Positions 19,136 to 28,393 are shown, numbered from the stretch's first letter. The stretch is DNA of 64,000 bases from JAAOIF01 sp965217125 (GCA_965217125.1 OZ244244.1:124001-188000); one strand, 5' to 3'. The notes: generated by a model not told the origin, from the letters alone. Program-made: numbers and translations.

Positions 19136-19423
19136 TTACTCGCAATTATAATTTCTAAAAGAGCCTAAATCATACACTTCTTTGTAACCCATTTGGTTAA
19201 GATAGTTTTTTGCCACTGACGAACGCGCCCCGGTAACACAATACAGAATAACAGGCTGGTCGCGATTGATGAAGTTATCAGCCGCCATAATTGATTGCAA
19301 AGGTAGATTGACCGCGTTTGGTAGCGCGCCTTGGGCAAATTCTGAGGAGCGGCGCACATCAACTAATTGGGCGCCTGATTCTAATAGTTTGCAAGCATCC
19401 TTGCTCGAAAAAGTGTTTAACAT
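19136..19423 (-). CDS. Single-domain rhodanese-like protein
   Basis: 95 residues covering one rhodanese domain: LVDVRRSSEFAQGALPNAVNLPL in the first half and the active-site loop YCVTGARS with the persulfide-forming cysteine near residue 62. Length is that of GlpE/PspE-type single-domain sulfurtransferases, without a signal peptide, so cytoplasmic. Small rhodaneses in sulfur oxidisers can pass sulfane sulfur toward TusA/DsrE/DsrC. That role here is inference, as the gene is about 5 kb from the dsr operon end and beside an unknown. Confidence 0.88.
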   Translation of the reverse strand: MLNTFSSKDACKLLESGAQLVDVRRSSEFAQGALPNAVNLPLQSIMAADNFINRDQPVILYCVTGARSSVAKNYLNQMGYKEVYDLGSFRNYNCE

Positions 19424-19510
19424 AGTATAATTCCTAAATTATTTAAAATAACACGCTGAAATTACTTTAAAATTCTCAGCACAATCTATATTAGGTAAAC
19501 ATTATATGCT

Positions 19511-20800
19511 ATGTTAGACAAAAAGCAACTTAGAAATGAGATAAAAATAGTCGCACAAGGGCTGGCAAAACGCGGTTTTTATTTTGATATTGAAGTTTTA
19601 CAGTCCTTAGAAAATAGCCGTAAAATAAATCAAGTTAAAACCCAAGATTTGCAAAACTTGCGCAATACACAGTCAAAATCCATTGGTAGCGCTAAAGCCG
19701 CAGGCGAAGATATTAAGCCCTTATTAGATGCTGTTGCTAATTTAGGCGATAAACTTGATGCGGCAAAGACTGAATTACAAAGCATTCAATCACAGATTGA
19801 TGATATTGTTATGGGCTTGCCGAACTTGCCGCATAAGTCGGTTCCTGTTGGTAATTCTGCAGATGATAATGTTGAGATTTTAAAATGGGGCAAGCCTAAA
19901 AAATATGATTTTGAGGTGAAAGACCATGTTGATTTAGGTGAATTGCACGGGCTGGATTTTGCAACCGCAGCAAAAATTTCTGCTGCACGCTTTTCAGTGA
20001 TGAGCGGGCAAATTGCCCACCTGCACCGAGCCTTAACTCAGTTTATGCTGGACCAACATACCGAGCAAAATGGTTATACTGAGGCGTATGTGCCGTATTT
20101 AGTAAACAGCGAGTCGTTAATAGGAACTGGGCAATTACCCAAGTTTGAGGCAGATTTATTTAAAACCCATCTGCACGGCGAACAAGGCGAAGCAAAAACT
20201 CTATATTTGATACCAACTGCTGAGGTGCCATTGAGCAATATTGTGCGTGATAGTATTGTGCAAGAGAGTTATTTGCCGATAAAATATGTTGCCCATACGC
20301 CAAGTTTTCGCTCTGAAGCTGGGGCTTATGGACGCGATACACGGGGGCTAATTCGTCAGCACCAATTTGAAAAAGTGGAGTTGGTGCAAGTGGTTAAAGC
20401 CGAGCATTCTTACCAAGTGTTAGAAGCATTGACCTCGCATGCCGAGGGCATTTTACAAGCATTAGATCTGCCATATCGTAAAGTGATTTTATGCAGCGGA
20501 GATTTGGGTTTTTCTGCGGCTAAAACTTATGATTTAGAGGTTTGGCTGCCGGGACAGCAGGCTTATCGTGAGATTTCTTCATGCTCGAATTTTGAGGATT
20601 TTCAAGCACGCCGCCTACAAGCACGGTGGAAAAACCCAGCAACTGGGCAGACTGAGTTATTGCACACATTAAATGGTTCTGGTTTGGCAGTTGGCAGAAC
20701 TTTAGTTGCGGTGATGGAAAACTACCAACAAGCCGATAGAAGTATTAAAATACCCCCAGTTTTGCAAAAATATATGGGCAAGACAAGCATTATTAATTAA
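19511..20800 (+). CDS. serS: Seryl-tRNA synthetase
   Basis: 429 residues. The N-terminal coiled-coil arm (about 1-110) is followed by the class II core with motif 2 FRSEAGAYGRDTRGLIRQHQFEKVE near residue 265 and motif 3 GSGLAVGRTLVAVMENYQ near residue 390. EISSCSNFEDFQARR carries the serine- and ATP-site residues. Divergent from the rhodanese gene. Ordinary length and composition. Confidence 0.97.
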   Translation: MLDKKQLRNEIKIVAQGLAKRGFYFDIEVLQSLENSRKINQVKTQDLQNLRNTQSKSIGSAKAAGEDIKPLLDAVANLGDKLDAAKTELQSIQSQIDDIVMGLPNLPHKSVPVGNSADDNVEILKWGKPKKYDFEVKDHVDLGELHGLDFATAAKISAARFSVMSGQIAHLHRALTQFMLDQHTEQNGYTEAYVPYLVNSESLIGTGQLPKFEADLFKTHLHGEQGEAKTLYLIPTAEVPLSNIVRDSIVQESYLPIKYVAHTPSFRSEAGAYGRDTRGLIRQHQFEKVELVQVVKAEHSYQVLEALTSHAEGILQALDLPYRKVILCSGDLGFSAAKTYDLEVWLPGQQAYREISSCSNFEDFQARRLQARWKNPATGQTELLHTLNGSGLAVGRTLVAVMENYQQADRSIKIPPVLQKYMGKTSIIN

Positions 20801-20822
20801 TTAACTTTTTAGGAGAAAAACA

Positions 20823-21158
20823 ATGAATTTATTTGATCTAATTATATCACCAGCTTTGGCTGAAAACACAACTGCCTCTTCTGGCTCTGGATTATACCAA
20901 CTTGTGCCGTTAGGGCTGCTATTGGTGGTTTTTTATTTTTTACTGATTCGCCCACAACAGAAGCGCGCCAAAGACCATAAGGCTTTATTGACGGCATTAA
21001 AAGCGGGCGATGAGGTGGTAACAAATGGCGGTATGGTCGGCAAAGTGGCCGCGGTTGATGAATCATTTGCCAAGCTTGAAATTGCCAAAGATGTGGTAAT
21101 TAAGGTGCAAAAACAAGGCATTAACCAAAAATTACCAAAAGGCAGCAGCAAGATTTAG
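20823..21158 (+). CDS. yajC: Sec translocase accessory subunit YajC
   Basis: 111 residues: a short N-terminus, one transmembrane helix (about 25-44), then the family motif FYFLLIRPQQKRAKDHKALLTALKAGDEVVTNGGMVGKV (cited in part). It is the first gene of yajC-secD-secF and has an AGGAG ribosome binding site. Part of the SecDF-YajC complex that assists export using the proton gradient. Confidence 0.95.
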   Translation: MNLFDLIISPALAENTTASSGSGLYQLVPLGLLLVVFYFLLIRPQQKRAKDHKALLTALKAGDEVVTNGGMVGKVAAVDESFAKLEIAKDVVIKVQKQGINQKLPKGSSKI

Positions 21159-21177
21159 CCGTCATCTGCAAAAAAAT

Positions 21178-23034
21178 ATGAACCAGTTTTCAACCATTAA
21201 AAATACCCTGATTGCATTTTTCTTGTTGCTCTCAGCTTTATATGCTTTGCCAAATATCTTTGGTTCGGATTTGGCAGTGCAGATTTCTAATGCTGACAAT
21301 GATACTATTAGTCAGTCTGATTTAAGCAAGATTGAAGGCGCACTAAAAGAAAAAAACATTGATTATAAATCAGCAGCGCTGGTTAATCAGCGTGTTTTAG
21401 TGCGTTTTAATAGCAATGAGACACAGTTATCTGCTAAAGATTTACTAAAAACAGAATTAGGGCGTAATTATGTGGTGGCGTTAAATCTCGCGCCTTCAGT
21501 GCCGTCTTGGTTGTCTGGCTTTGGTGGTAGGGCGATGTCGCTGGGTTTAGACCTGCGTGGCGGTGTGCATTTTTTACTTGAAGTTGATATGCAGAAGGTG
21601 GTTGCAAATTCATTGGATACATTGTATAAAGATTTGCGTAGTGCAATGCGTAAACAGCGCTTATATAAACGCATTAAGCAACAAGACGAGCATATTATTA
21701 TTCATTTAAAAAGTGCCGGATTAAGGCAGCAAGCGATTAAGTTAATTGAGTCTGAGGCGCAAGATTTGACTGTGCTGGAAAATAATAATCAGGACCCATT
21801 ATTATTAATGGTGGGGATGAGTAAAGATGCACAAAAGGAGGCCAAGAAAAACGCATTAACACAAAATATTGCCACGCTAAGGAGTCGAGTGAATGAATTA
21901 GGCGTAGCTGAGCCGATTATTCAGCAACAAGGCTTAGAGCGTATTGTGGTGCAACTGCCCGGCGTGCAGGATACTGCCAGAGCCAAAGAAATTTTAGGCG
22001 CAGTGGCAACCCTTGAATTTCGTCTGGTCGATGAGCAAAATGACCCGCAAACTGCCATTCAATCAGGCAAAAAGCCGATTGGCTCTAAGTTGTATTATTT
22101 TAAAGATGGCAGACCATTATTGTTAAAAAATAGAATAATTGCCACCGGTGAAAATATCACCGGCGCTGCCTCAGGGATTGACCAAGAAAGCAGCAGTCCT
22201 ATGGTAAATATCACCCTTGATAGTGTTGGCGGTCGAACTATGTTAAACACTACTAAAAAATATTTGAACCATCGTATGGCAGTGGTATTTATTGAAAATA
22301 AAGTAGAAACTATTCGCAAAAAAGACGGCACAACTTTTAAAAAACGCAGCACTACTAAAGATATTATCAATGCGGCGACCATTCAAGGCACATTTTCAAA
22401 CCGTTTTCGCATTACCGGGATTGACAGTGCCCGTGAAGCGCGTAATTTAGCCCTGTTGCTGAGGGCTGGCTCGCTTTCAGCACCGATTGAGATTATTGAG
22501 GAACGCACTATCGGCCCAAGCCTCGGGGCTGATAATATTGCCAAAGGTATCTTATCAGTGTTGATTGGTTTTGTCTTGGTATTAGTGTTTATGGCGGTGC
22601 GTTATCGTGTGTTTGGCATGGTGGCAAATATTGCACTGACACTTAATTTAGTAACGATTGTGGCAGTTTTATCACTGCTACAAGCCACTTTAACATTGCC
22701 CGGCATTGCTGGCATTGTGCTGACTGTGGGTATGGCAGTTGATGCTAATGTGTTGATTTTTGAGCGCATTAAAGAGGAGTTGGGCAACAATAGCAATATC
22801 CAAAAAGCAATCTCGGGCGGTTATGACAAGGCATTGTTGACCATTGCAGATGCTAATATTACCACCTTGATTGCAGCCTTAGTGCTGTTTGGTTTTGGCA
22901 CCGGTCCGATCAAGGGTTTTGCCATTACTTTATCGATTGGTATTGTAACTTCGATGTTTACTGCGATTATTGTTTCGCGCGCTATTATTAATAAAATTTA
23001 TGGCGCTAAAAAACTGCAGGAGTTATCAATATGA
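21178..23034 (+). CDS. secD: Protein translocase subunit SecD
   Basis: A 618-residue RND-type protein: an N-terminal helix, a large periplasmic P1 region containing the conserved LGLDLRGGVHFLLEVD near residue 122, and five C-terminal helices. The DAN motif in GMAVDANVLIFERIKEE near residue 520 carries the proton-relay Asp. It pulls exported proteins out of SecYEG on the periplasmic side. Overlaps secF by 4 nt. Confidence 0.97.
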   Translation: MNQFSTIKNTLIAFFLLLSALYALPNIFGSDLAVQISNADNDTISQSDLSKIEGALKEKNIDYKSAALVNQRVLVRFNSNETQLSAKDLLKTELGRNYVVALNLAPSVPSWLSGFGGRAMSLGLDLRGGVHFLLEVDMQKVVANSLDTLYKDLRSAMRKQRLYKRIKQQDEHIIIHLKSAGLRQQAIKLIESEAQDLTVLENNNQDPLLLMVGMSKDAQKEAKKNALTQNIATLRSRVNELGVAEPIIQQQGLERIVVQLPGVQDTARAKEILGAVATLEFRLVDEQNDPQTAIQSGKKPIGSKLYYFKDGRPLLLKNRIIATGENITGAASGIDQESSSPMVNITLDSVGGRTMLNTTKKYLNHRMAVVFIENKVETIRKKDGTTFKKRSTTKDIINAATIQGTFSNRFRITGIDSAREARNLALLLRAGSLSAPIEIIEERTIGPSLGADNIAKGILSVLIGFVLVLVFMAVRYRVFGMVANIALTLNLVTIVAVLSLLQATLTLPGIAGIVLTVGMAVDANVLIFERIKEELGNNSNIQKAISGGYDKALLTIADANITTLIAALVLFGFGTGPIKGFAITLSIGIVTSMFTAIIVSRAIINKIYGAKKLQELSI

Positions 23035-23951
23035 AAGCTGTAAATATCCCTATAATTGATTTTGTTGGCAAGCGCTTGTATGCCATTATTATTTCGTTGG
23101 TATTGATTACTATTTCAATTTTTTCATTGACAACTCAAGGTTTAAAATTAGGGGTTGATTTTACTGGCGGAACATTAATCGAGCTTGGCTACCAGCAAAG
23201 TGTTGATTTGAATAAAGTTAGGGCGACACTTAGCGAGGCTCAGTTTAAAGGCGTTAATGTGCAATATTTTGGTTCTACCAATGAAATTTTAATCCGTCTT
23301 GAGCCGCAAACCATTTCCAGTGCAAAACTCAGCTCAAAAATTATTCGCTTATTGGGCGCTGGTATTGATATTCGCCGAGTTGAATTTGTCGGCCCTAAAG
23401 TTGGCGAGGAGCTGACTAATGATGGCGGCTTGGCGATGCTTTATGCCTTGATTGGTATTTTAATTTATGTGGCTTTTCGTTTTGAATATCGCTTTTCCTT
23501 AGGCTCAATAGCAGCACTGATCCACGATGTTGTCATTACTTTAGGGGTATTTTCATTATTACAAATAGAATTTGATTTAACCGTATTGGCAGCAATTTTA
23601 GCGGTAATCGGTTATTCATTGAACGATACCATTGTAGTATTCGATAGAATTCGTGAGAATTTTTTATCAACACGCCAAACCGACTCCCAGCAAATTATCA
23701 ACGGCGCACTTAATCAAACCTTATCCAGAACCATCATGACCTCAATCACCACTTTGTTAGTATTATTAGCCTTATTCTTTTTAGGCGGTGAAATTATTCA
23801 CGGTTTTGCGTTAGCGTTATTGATTGGCGTGGTGACTGGTACTTATTCTTCAATCTATGTAGCAAGCTCAATGATTTTGCTGTTAGGTATCAGCAAAGAA
23901 GATTTATTGCCATCCGAAAAAGAGAAAAAAGCAATCGACAACAGGCCTTAG
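23031..23951 (+). CDS. secF: Protein translocase subunit SecF
   Basis: 306 residues with six membrane helices. LGVDFTGGTLIEL lies in the first periplasmic region, and the helix-4 motif GYSLNDTIVVFDRIREN carries the conserved Asp. Partner of SecD. Its start overlaps the secD stop (ATGA). The last gene of the operon; the repeat-rich stretch 23952-24345 with hairpins follows. Confidence 0.97.
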   Translation: MKAVNIPIIDFVGKRLYAIIISLVLITISIFSLTTQGLKLGVDFTGGTLIELGYQQSVDLNKVRATLSEAQFKGVNVQYFGSTNEILIRLEPQTISSAKLSSKIIRLLGAGIDIRRVEFVGPKVGEELTNDGGLAMLYALIGILIYVAFRFEYRFSLGSIAALIHDVVITLGVFSLLQIEFDLTVLAAILAVIGYSLNDTIVVFDRIRENFLSTRQTDSQQIINGALNQTLSRTIMTSITTLLVLLALFFLGGEIIHGFALALLIGVVTGTYSSIYVASSMILLLGISKEDLLPSEKEKKAIDNRP

Positions 23952-24105
23952 AGGCAGAAAACAGAAAACAGAAAACAGAGGGCAGAACAGAGCAATAGCA
24001 AACCTAATAGCACCGCTCTTGCTCTGTTCTCTGCCTTCTGACCTCTGACCTCTGCCCAACACCAACAAATCTAATGTCACCCCAATCCTCAATGTATAAG
24101 TGGCA

Positions 24106-24143
24106 AAAATCGCCGTTCAGGCGATAGGGCGAAGCCCGATTTT
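24106..24143. repeat. Nested inverted repeat
   Basis: AAAATCG at 24106-24112 pairs with CGATTTT at 24137-24143. Two smaller palindromes lie inside: CGCC-GTTCA-GGCG and GGGC-GAA-GCCC. It could fold as a branched stem or cruciform. It lies downstream of secF and dsrR and might serve as a terminator. Confidence 0.65.
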
Positions 24144-24166
24144 GATAAACTTCTTAGGGTGGGGTC

Positions 24167-24224
24167 TTAGGGGAGGGCCTTCGAGTTCTCGAGTTGAGGC
24201 ACACTCTACCCAGCCCTCCCCTAA
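24167..24224. terminator. Long hairpin, candidate terminator or element end
   Basis: A perfect 12-bp inverted repeat TTAGGGGAGGGC (24167-24178) / GCCCTCCCCTAA (24213-24224) around a 34-nt loop. There is no downstream U-tract on either strand, so intrinsic termination is uncertain. It may instead be part of the palindromic element that fills this gap. Confidence 0.5.
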
Positions 24225-24345
24225 ACAGACGATATGATACAAAATTTACACAAATAGTTCTAATGGCACTGCTTTTTCTCTATTCTGTCTTCTGTTTTCT
24301 GCCCTCTATTTTCTGCCTCTCTGCCCTCTGCCTCTCTGCCCTCTG

Positions 24346-24675
24346 CTATCTGTTCATTAGATTTGTTTGTGTAGGTGGCCGATAATCTGGGTCGTTTGGA
24401 TTCATAAAAATAAATCCGTAACCATTCTGGGTATCAATTTCATCAAAATCCACTACCATTCCTTCAAGTAAAGCTTTTTGTGAATAAGCTAATACATACT
24501 CGATGCCATTTGATTGTAAATGAATATCACTGTCTGAGCGCTCATCGAAACCCATTAAATATTGAAAACCATTATCGGTTTGCTCAACCGCAAAACGACA
24601 TATAAGCCCTTGAGCATCAGGGTTTTGTGTAGATAAGCTGATTTCTTCAGCGGCTCGCTTGGTGATTGTAATCAT
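24346..24675 (-). CDS. dsrR: DsrR, IscA-like protein of the dsr operon
   Basis: 109 residues with the A-type carrier (HesB/IscA) fold pattern ITITKRAAEEIS...LICRFAVEQ...GFQYLMGFDE. The three cluster-binding cysteines of true IscA proteins are absent; one unrelated Cys is left near residue 26. That loss is the known distinction of DsrR, which supports DsrAB production or maturation instead of carrying a cluster. Last gene of the operon; overlaps dsrN by 4 nt. Confidence 0.88.
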   Translation of the reverse strand: MITITKRAAEEISLSTQNPDAQGLICRFAVEQTDNGFQYLMGFDERSDSDIHLQSNGIEYVLAYSQKALLEGMVVDFDEIDTQNGYGFIFMNPNDPDYRPPTQTNLMNR

Positions 24676-26027
24676 AATTTTTGTTGAATAAAATTAACAA
24701 ATTGTTTAACCCAATGGTTATTGCCAACGCTTCTAAAATGTGTATAAGTCGCCAACAGATTATGCTTTAAAATTCCGTCCTGCTGATTATCCACACCCAC
24801 ACCGCGTTTGACCTGATAGGCATAGTGGGTTTTTGCGCTGATATTTTCTAATTTTGAATAATGAAACTCATGGGCGTAAATCTTCGAGGCAACGCCATTC
24901 CAAGGGTGGTCTTTAGTTGGTGCTAACTGGACATAGCCTCTACCAATGGGCTTTTTTGTCATTAGCGTGTCAGCTTCAATCACCCCAGCCATAGTGTATG
25001 ATTTGCCTTGATGGGTGATTTTCCTGCTCAAATACATCAGCCCGCCGCATTCTGCATAGGTCGGTAGTCCAGCTTGTATTTTTAGTTTAATGTCGTGCAA
25101 TAAAGATTGATTGGCAGATAATGCTTCAAGCTGCATCTCTGGGAAACCGCCACCAATAAATAAAGCATCTGCTTTGGGCAATCGGGCATCTTTTAAGGTA
25201 TTAAAATAAACTAATTTCACCCCTAATGCCGCAAATCTGTCAATATCATCTTGATAATAAAACCCAAAAACACTGTCCTTAGCCACAGCAATCGTTATGC
25301 CCTTGGCGGGCATTAATTTAGGCGTTGTGTGGCTTAAACTCGTTGAGCGCCGAGTGCGCTCAAGTATTTCCCCTAAATTCACTTGTTTAGCAATATGCTT
25401 GGCGGCAATTTTAATAAACATTTGTGATTGCGCAGCCTCGTTAGCAGGTGTTAAGCCTAAATGACGCTCCTCAATCATTAGCTCTTTTGAGCGACTAATA
25501 GCACCTAATACGGGTATATCTGTGTAATATTCAAGTGCGTTAATCAGTTTTGATTGATGACGGCTGCCAGCTACTTTGTTAATAATAACTCCAGCAATAT
25601 TAAGCTCTTTGTCAAACGCTTGATAGCCACTAACCAATGGCGCAATGCCGCGGCTAATGCCTGTTGCATCCAGCACCAAAATAACCGGCGTATTAAGCAA
25701 CTTAGCTAAATCAGCATTAGCATCACCACCAGCTACTTGCATGCCGTCAAACAAACCTTTATTGCCCTCAATAATGCCTACATCGCTTTGGCTGGCATAT
25801 TGTGCGTATAGGGCGCTAATTTCTTCAGCAGACATATTGTAAAAATCAAGATTGTAGCAAGGCTTGCCGCTCGCCTGAGAAAGCCAAATTGGGTCAATGT
25901 AATCTGGGCCTTTTTTAAAGGCTTGCAAACTTAAAGATTGTTGCCTAAAAGCCGCACACAAGCCCAGACTAACAATCGTTTTTCCAGAAGATTTATGTGC
26001 GGCGGATAAGTAAAAAGTAGAAGGCAT
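24672..26027 (-). CDS. dsrN: DsrN, sirohaem amide synthase (CobB/CbiA-type amidotransferase)
   Basis: 451 residues. The N-terminal ATP-binding domain starts MPSTFYLSAAHKSSGKTI (P-loop-like SSGKT) and has KKGPDYIDP. The C-terminal class I glutamine amidotransferase domain has the nucleophilic cysteine in YAECGGLMYLS near residue 330. The family amidates cobyrinate; inside dsr operons it is known to convert sirohaem to the sirohaem amide used by DsrAB. Substrate assignment rests on operon context, since the sequence alone would read as CobB. Confidence 0.9.
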   Translation of the reverse strand: MPSTFYLSAAHKSSGKTIVSLGLCAAFRQQSLSLQAFKKGPDYIDPIWLSQASGKPCYNLDFYNMSAEEISALYAQYASQSDVGIIEGNKGLFDGMQVAGGDANADLAKLLNTPVILVLDATGISRGIAPLVSGYQAFDKELNIAGVIINKVAGSRHQSKLINALEYYTDIPVLGAISRSKELMIEERHLGLTPANEAAQSQMFIKIAAKHIAKQVNLGEILERTRRSTSLSHTTPKLMPAKGITIAVAKDSVFGFYYQDDIDRFAALGVKLVYFNTLKDARLPKADALFIGGGFPEMQLEALSANQSLLHDIKLKIQAGLPTYAECGGLMYLSRKITHQGKSYTMAGVIEADTLMTKKPIGRGYVQLAPTKDHPWNGVASKIYAHEFHYSKLENISAKTHYAYQVKRGVGVDNQQDGILKHNLLATYTHFRSVGNNHWVKQFVNFIQQKL

Positions 26028-26042
26028 ATTTGCCTTTAGTGC

Positions 26043-27242
26043 TTAGTTTTTATAATGAGGGTCGGCAACCTTGTCTGCCAAACTCTCTGGTAAAAACGCT
26101 AAGAATTTTAGGAAAAAAGTGATTGTAATTAACGCCACTGCAATGCCGCCTATGCCTAATGCCACTTCAGGCAATGACGGTGTGTAGACAATAATACCGC
26201 CATAACCTGATAAAATTTCCTTGTCTGGGAATAATTCTAAGGGATATGCCTGTCCACCAATAATAAGCACATATAACTGCACAACGCCACCTATTAAAAC
26301 CAGCAGTGAGGACAAGCCCAAAGCACTACGATTGCCCCTAAATGCTGGGTGATAGATTAACAATAGCGGCACTACTGCTCCCATCAATATTTGTCCATAC
26401 CAAAATAGTTGGGTATAAATACTGCCGTTTGCAAATAGTAGCATTGCCACATTATTGTTTTCAGCAAGATAGATATTACCAATATGAAATATGATAACAA
26501 AATACAAAACAGCCGCAATAAAAACCCCTAATAAATTGCCCAAACGATTAACAATCACATCGCCTAATGCTCGATTTGTCCATTTATAACTCGCCATTAA
26601 AACCAAAATGAAAAATGCCAAACCAAAAGCAAACGACATCACAATAAATTTAGGCGCCATAATCATAGCATCATAGGTATGGCGTGCAACTAATAAACCA
26701 AAAATAGATCCAGTTCCAGTGGTTAATACTAAACGCCATATAAACGCCGCTATGCCTATTTTAGTGCTAAATTTATTCATACGATGCTCAAATATCATCC
26801 ATAAATACAGCACAATAATCACAATAAAACCGTTGTATAAAATAATATTCCAAGCAAAAATGGATTTAAAATTATATTGTGTCAATGCCACAATTAAAAG
26901 ATCAGGTCGCCCTAAATCTAGCACCAAAATCATCAATCCACCCAGTAATAACGCCAACGATACCAAGCCTGATAACCGCGATAAGGGCTTGTATATAGCT
27001 TTATTAAAAACCGAGGCAATAGAGGCAACATTCAACGCACCAGAGGCAGCTACAATTAAAAATAAGGCAAATACATGCGGCATACCCCAAACAATACGGT
27101 TGCCCATACCGGTTACATAATGACCATGATGCTCCATATAATACCCACCACCAAGTGCCGCCAAAATAAGCACGCCTAAGCCGGTAATCAGCGCATAAAA
27201 CCCTAAACTTCTGCCTTCAATTTGTTGGTAACGAATATTCAT
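26043..27242 (-). CDS. dsrP: DsrP, NrfD/PsrC-type integral membrane subunit
   Basis: 399 residues with about ten membrane helices, beginning MNIRYQQIEGRSLGFYALI. NrfD-type subunits exchange electrons between the periplasmic FeS subunit (DsrO) and membrane quinone. The GMPHVFALFLIVAASGALN helix is typical of DsrP. It lies 15 nt after dsrO. Confidence 0.93.
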   Translation of the reverse strand: MNIRYQQIEGRSLGFYALITGLGVLILAALGGGYYMEHHGHYVTGMGNRIVWGMPHVFALFLIVAASGALNVASIASVFNKAIYKPLSRLSGLVSLALLLGGLMILVLDLGRPDLLIVALTQYNFKSIFAWNIILYNGFIVIIVLYLWMIFEHRMNKFSTKIGIAAFIWRLVLTTGTGSIFGLLVARHTYDAMIMAPKFIVMSFAFGLAFFILVLMASYKWTNRALGDVIVNRLGNLLGVFIAAVLYFVIIFHIGNIYLAENNNVAMLLFANGSIYTQLFWYGQILMGAVVPLLLIYHPAFRGNRSALGLSSLLVLIGGVVQLYVLIIGGQAYPLELFPDKEILSGYGGIIVYTPSLPEVALGIGGIAVALITITFFLKFLAFLPESLADKVADPHYKN

Positions 27243-27257
27243 AAAATGCCTAAACTA

Positions 27258-27983
27258 TTAAATGCCACTATAACGCACACCAGTATTCAGATTGAGGTCT
27301 GCTCTGATTTGTGTACTTTGAATTTGTTTGAGTGTTTTGTTAATGCTGCTATTAGCATCGTATAAATCACCAAAAATAACTGCATCACTATTAACGCTCG
27401 CCACGCAAGCAGGTTGTTCGCCTTTATCAACCTTATGGACACATAGGGTGCATGACTCTACTGTGCCTTTGCCGCGCGGCATATGTTGTTTCTGCTCGGT
27501 TAAATCTTCATGCACAAATGAGCGCGCATCATACGGACAAGCCATCATACAATAACGACAGCCAATACACAAATGCTTGTCCACCAATACAATGCCATCT
27601 TCACGCTTCACTGAGGCATTAGTTGGACAAACATCTACACAGGGCGGATGTTCGCAATGCTGACACATCAGTGGCAAATTGCTAATCTTTTTAGTGGTTT
27701 TATCCTGGACTTTGAGTTTCTTAATCCAAGTCGGTTTTTGATTGCCGCTTGAATGCACCTCACTACCCCAGCCTTGTTCATTTTTACAGGCACTGACCAT
27801 GCCATCAATATTTGCTTCTGTCAGTTTATTGGTGTCAATTAGCATACCCCAACGCTTCTCGTTGCTAACTGGCGTGTCGCTTGCAGCAAATGTAGTCAGG
27901 CTGATACCACTGGCAATGGTTGCCACACCGGCGGTGGTTGCTGTAGTGGTTTTAATAAAATCACGGCGGTTTAATGTTTTCAT
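27258..27983 (-). CDS. dsrO: DsrO, periplasmic ferredoxin-like subunit with Tat signal
   Basis: 241 residues. The N-terminus carries a twin-arginine signal, NRRDFIKTT, followed by a hydrophobic stretch. Four cysteine groups bind cubane clusters: CQHCEHPPCVDVCP, CIGCRYCMMACP, CTLCVHK and a final Cys near residue 200. It works with DsrJ and DsrP on the periplasmic side of the DsrMKJOP complex. Its ATG overlaps the dsrJ stop (TAATG). Confidence 0.94.
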   Translation of the reverse strand: MKTLNRRDFIKTTTATTAGVATIASGISLTTFAASDTPVSNEKRWGMLIDTNKLTEANIDGMVSACKNEQGWGSEVHSSGNQKPTWIKKLKVQDKTTKKISNLPLMCQHCEHPPCVDVCPTNASVKREDGIVLVDKHLCIGCRYCMMACPYDARSFVHEDLTEQKQHMPRGKGTVESCTLCVHKVDKGEQPACVASVNSDAVIFGDLYDANSSINKTLKQIQSTQIRADLNLNTGVRYSGI

Positions 27984-28363
27984 TATTTAAGCTCTTTATT
28001 AGGTGTTGTCCGATGACAACTAAAGCAATCAACACTAACCCCAACTTGGGCATGACAACTGGCGCAAAATTGCCCTTGCTGATTGATTGGATAATATTGA
28101 TCGCTCTGTTGGTTTTTATTAGCATGGCATGATACACAGCCTTTAAGCGAATGCTCTTTAGTGCGTATCCCTTGCCTTAAAGTTTTATCGCGTTTATGAA
28201 TTAAAAATTCAGGGTGCATTTTACGAATCATCGAAACACTGTGATGATAAGTTTTGCCAGAGGCCTTAATTTCATCAGCCTGAGTGCCGAGACTATGCTC
28301 ATAATTATGCGCAAACGCACTGTTAAGCACTAAACTGAATAAAACAATAAATAAATAACGCAT
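27983..28363 (-). CDS. dsrJ: DsrJ, periplasmic triheme cytochrome c
   Basis: 126 residues with an N-terminal signal peptide (MRYLFIVLFSLVLNSAFA). Three haem c motifs are present: CVSCH, CASCH and CFSCH, in the last 55 residues. DsrJ is the periplasmic cytochrome of DsrMKJOP. Its haems must be attached by the system that includes CcmF at the window start. Coupled to dsrO. Confidence 0.95.
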   Translation of the reverse strand: MRYLFIVLFSLVLNSAFAHNYEHSLGTQADEIKASGKTYHHSVSMIRKMHPEFLIHKRDKTLRQGIRTKEHSLKGCVSCHANKNQQSDQYYPINQQGQFCASCHAQVGVSVDCFSCHRTTPNKELK

Positions 28364-28393
28364 ATTTTATTTTCTCTATTTTAATAAATACAA

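Larger units (their letters stand above)
23952..24345. repeat. Gene-free stretch with A/G- and C/T-rich repeats and an imperfect element copy
   Basis: No credible gene in 394 bp between the convergent secF and dsrR. It opens with three tandem AGAAAAC-type units. GGCAGA-ACAGAGCAA (23981-23995) pairs with TTGCTCTGT-TC-TCTGCC (24019-24035). A sequence starting CTAATAGCACCGCT at 24004 recurs imperfectly at 24260 (CTAATGGCACTGCT), each copy running into CTCTGCC/CTCTGACC-type tandem words, which continue to 24356. Two hairpins sit between the copies (listed separately). It resembles a nested small intergenic mobile or palindromic element. A 63-codon open frame within it is low-complexity and not supported as a gene. 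Confidence 0.7.

Noticed and set aside
24194..24385. 63-codon plus-strand open frame in the repeat gap
   Set aside because: Its sequence is made of repeated FCLPS/LSALC-type words from the tandem CTCTGCC repeats, and it runs into dsrR on the other strand.
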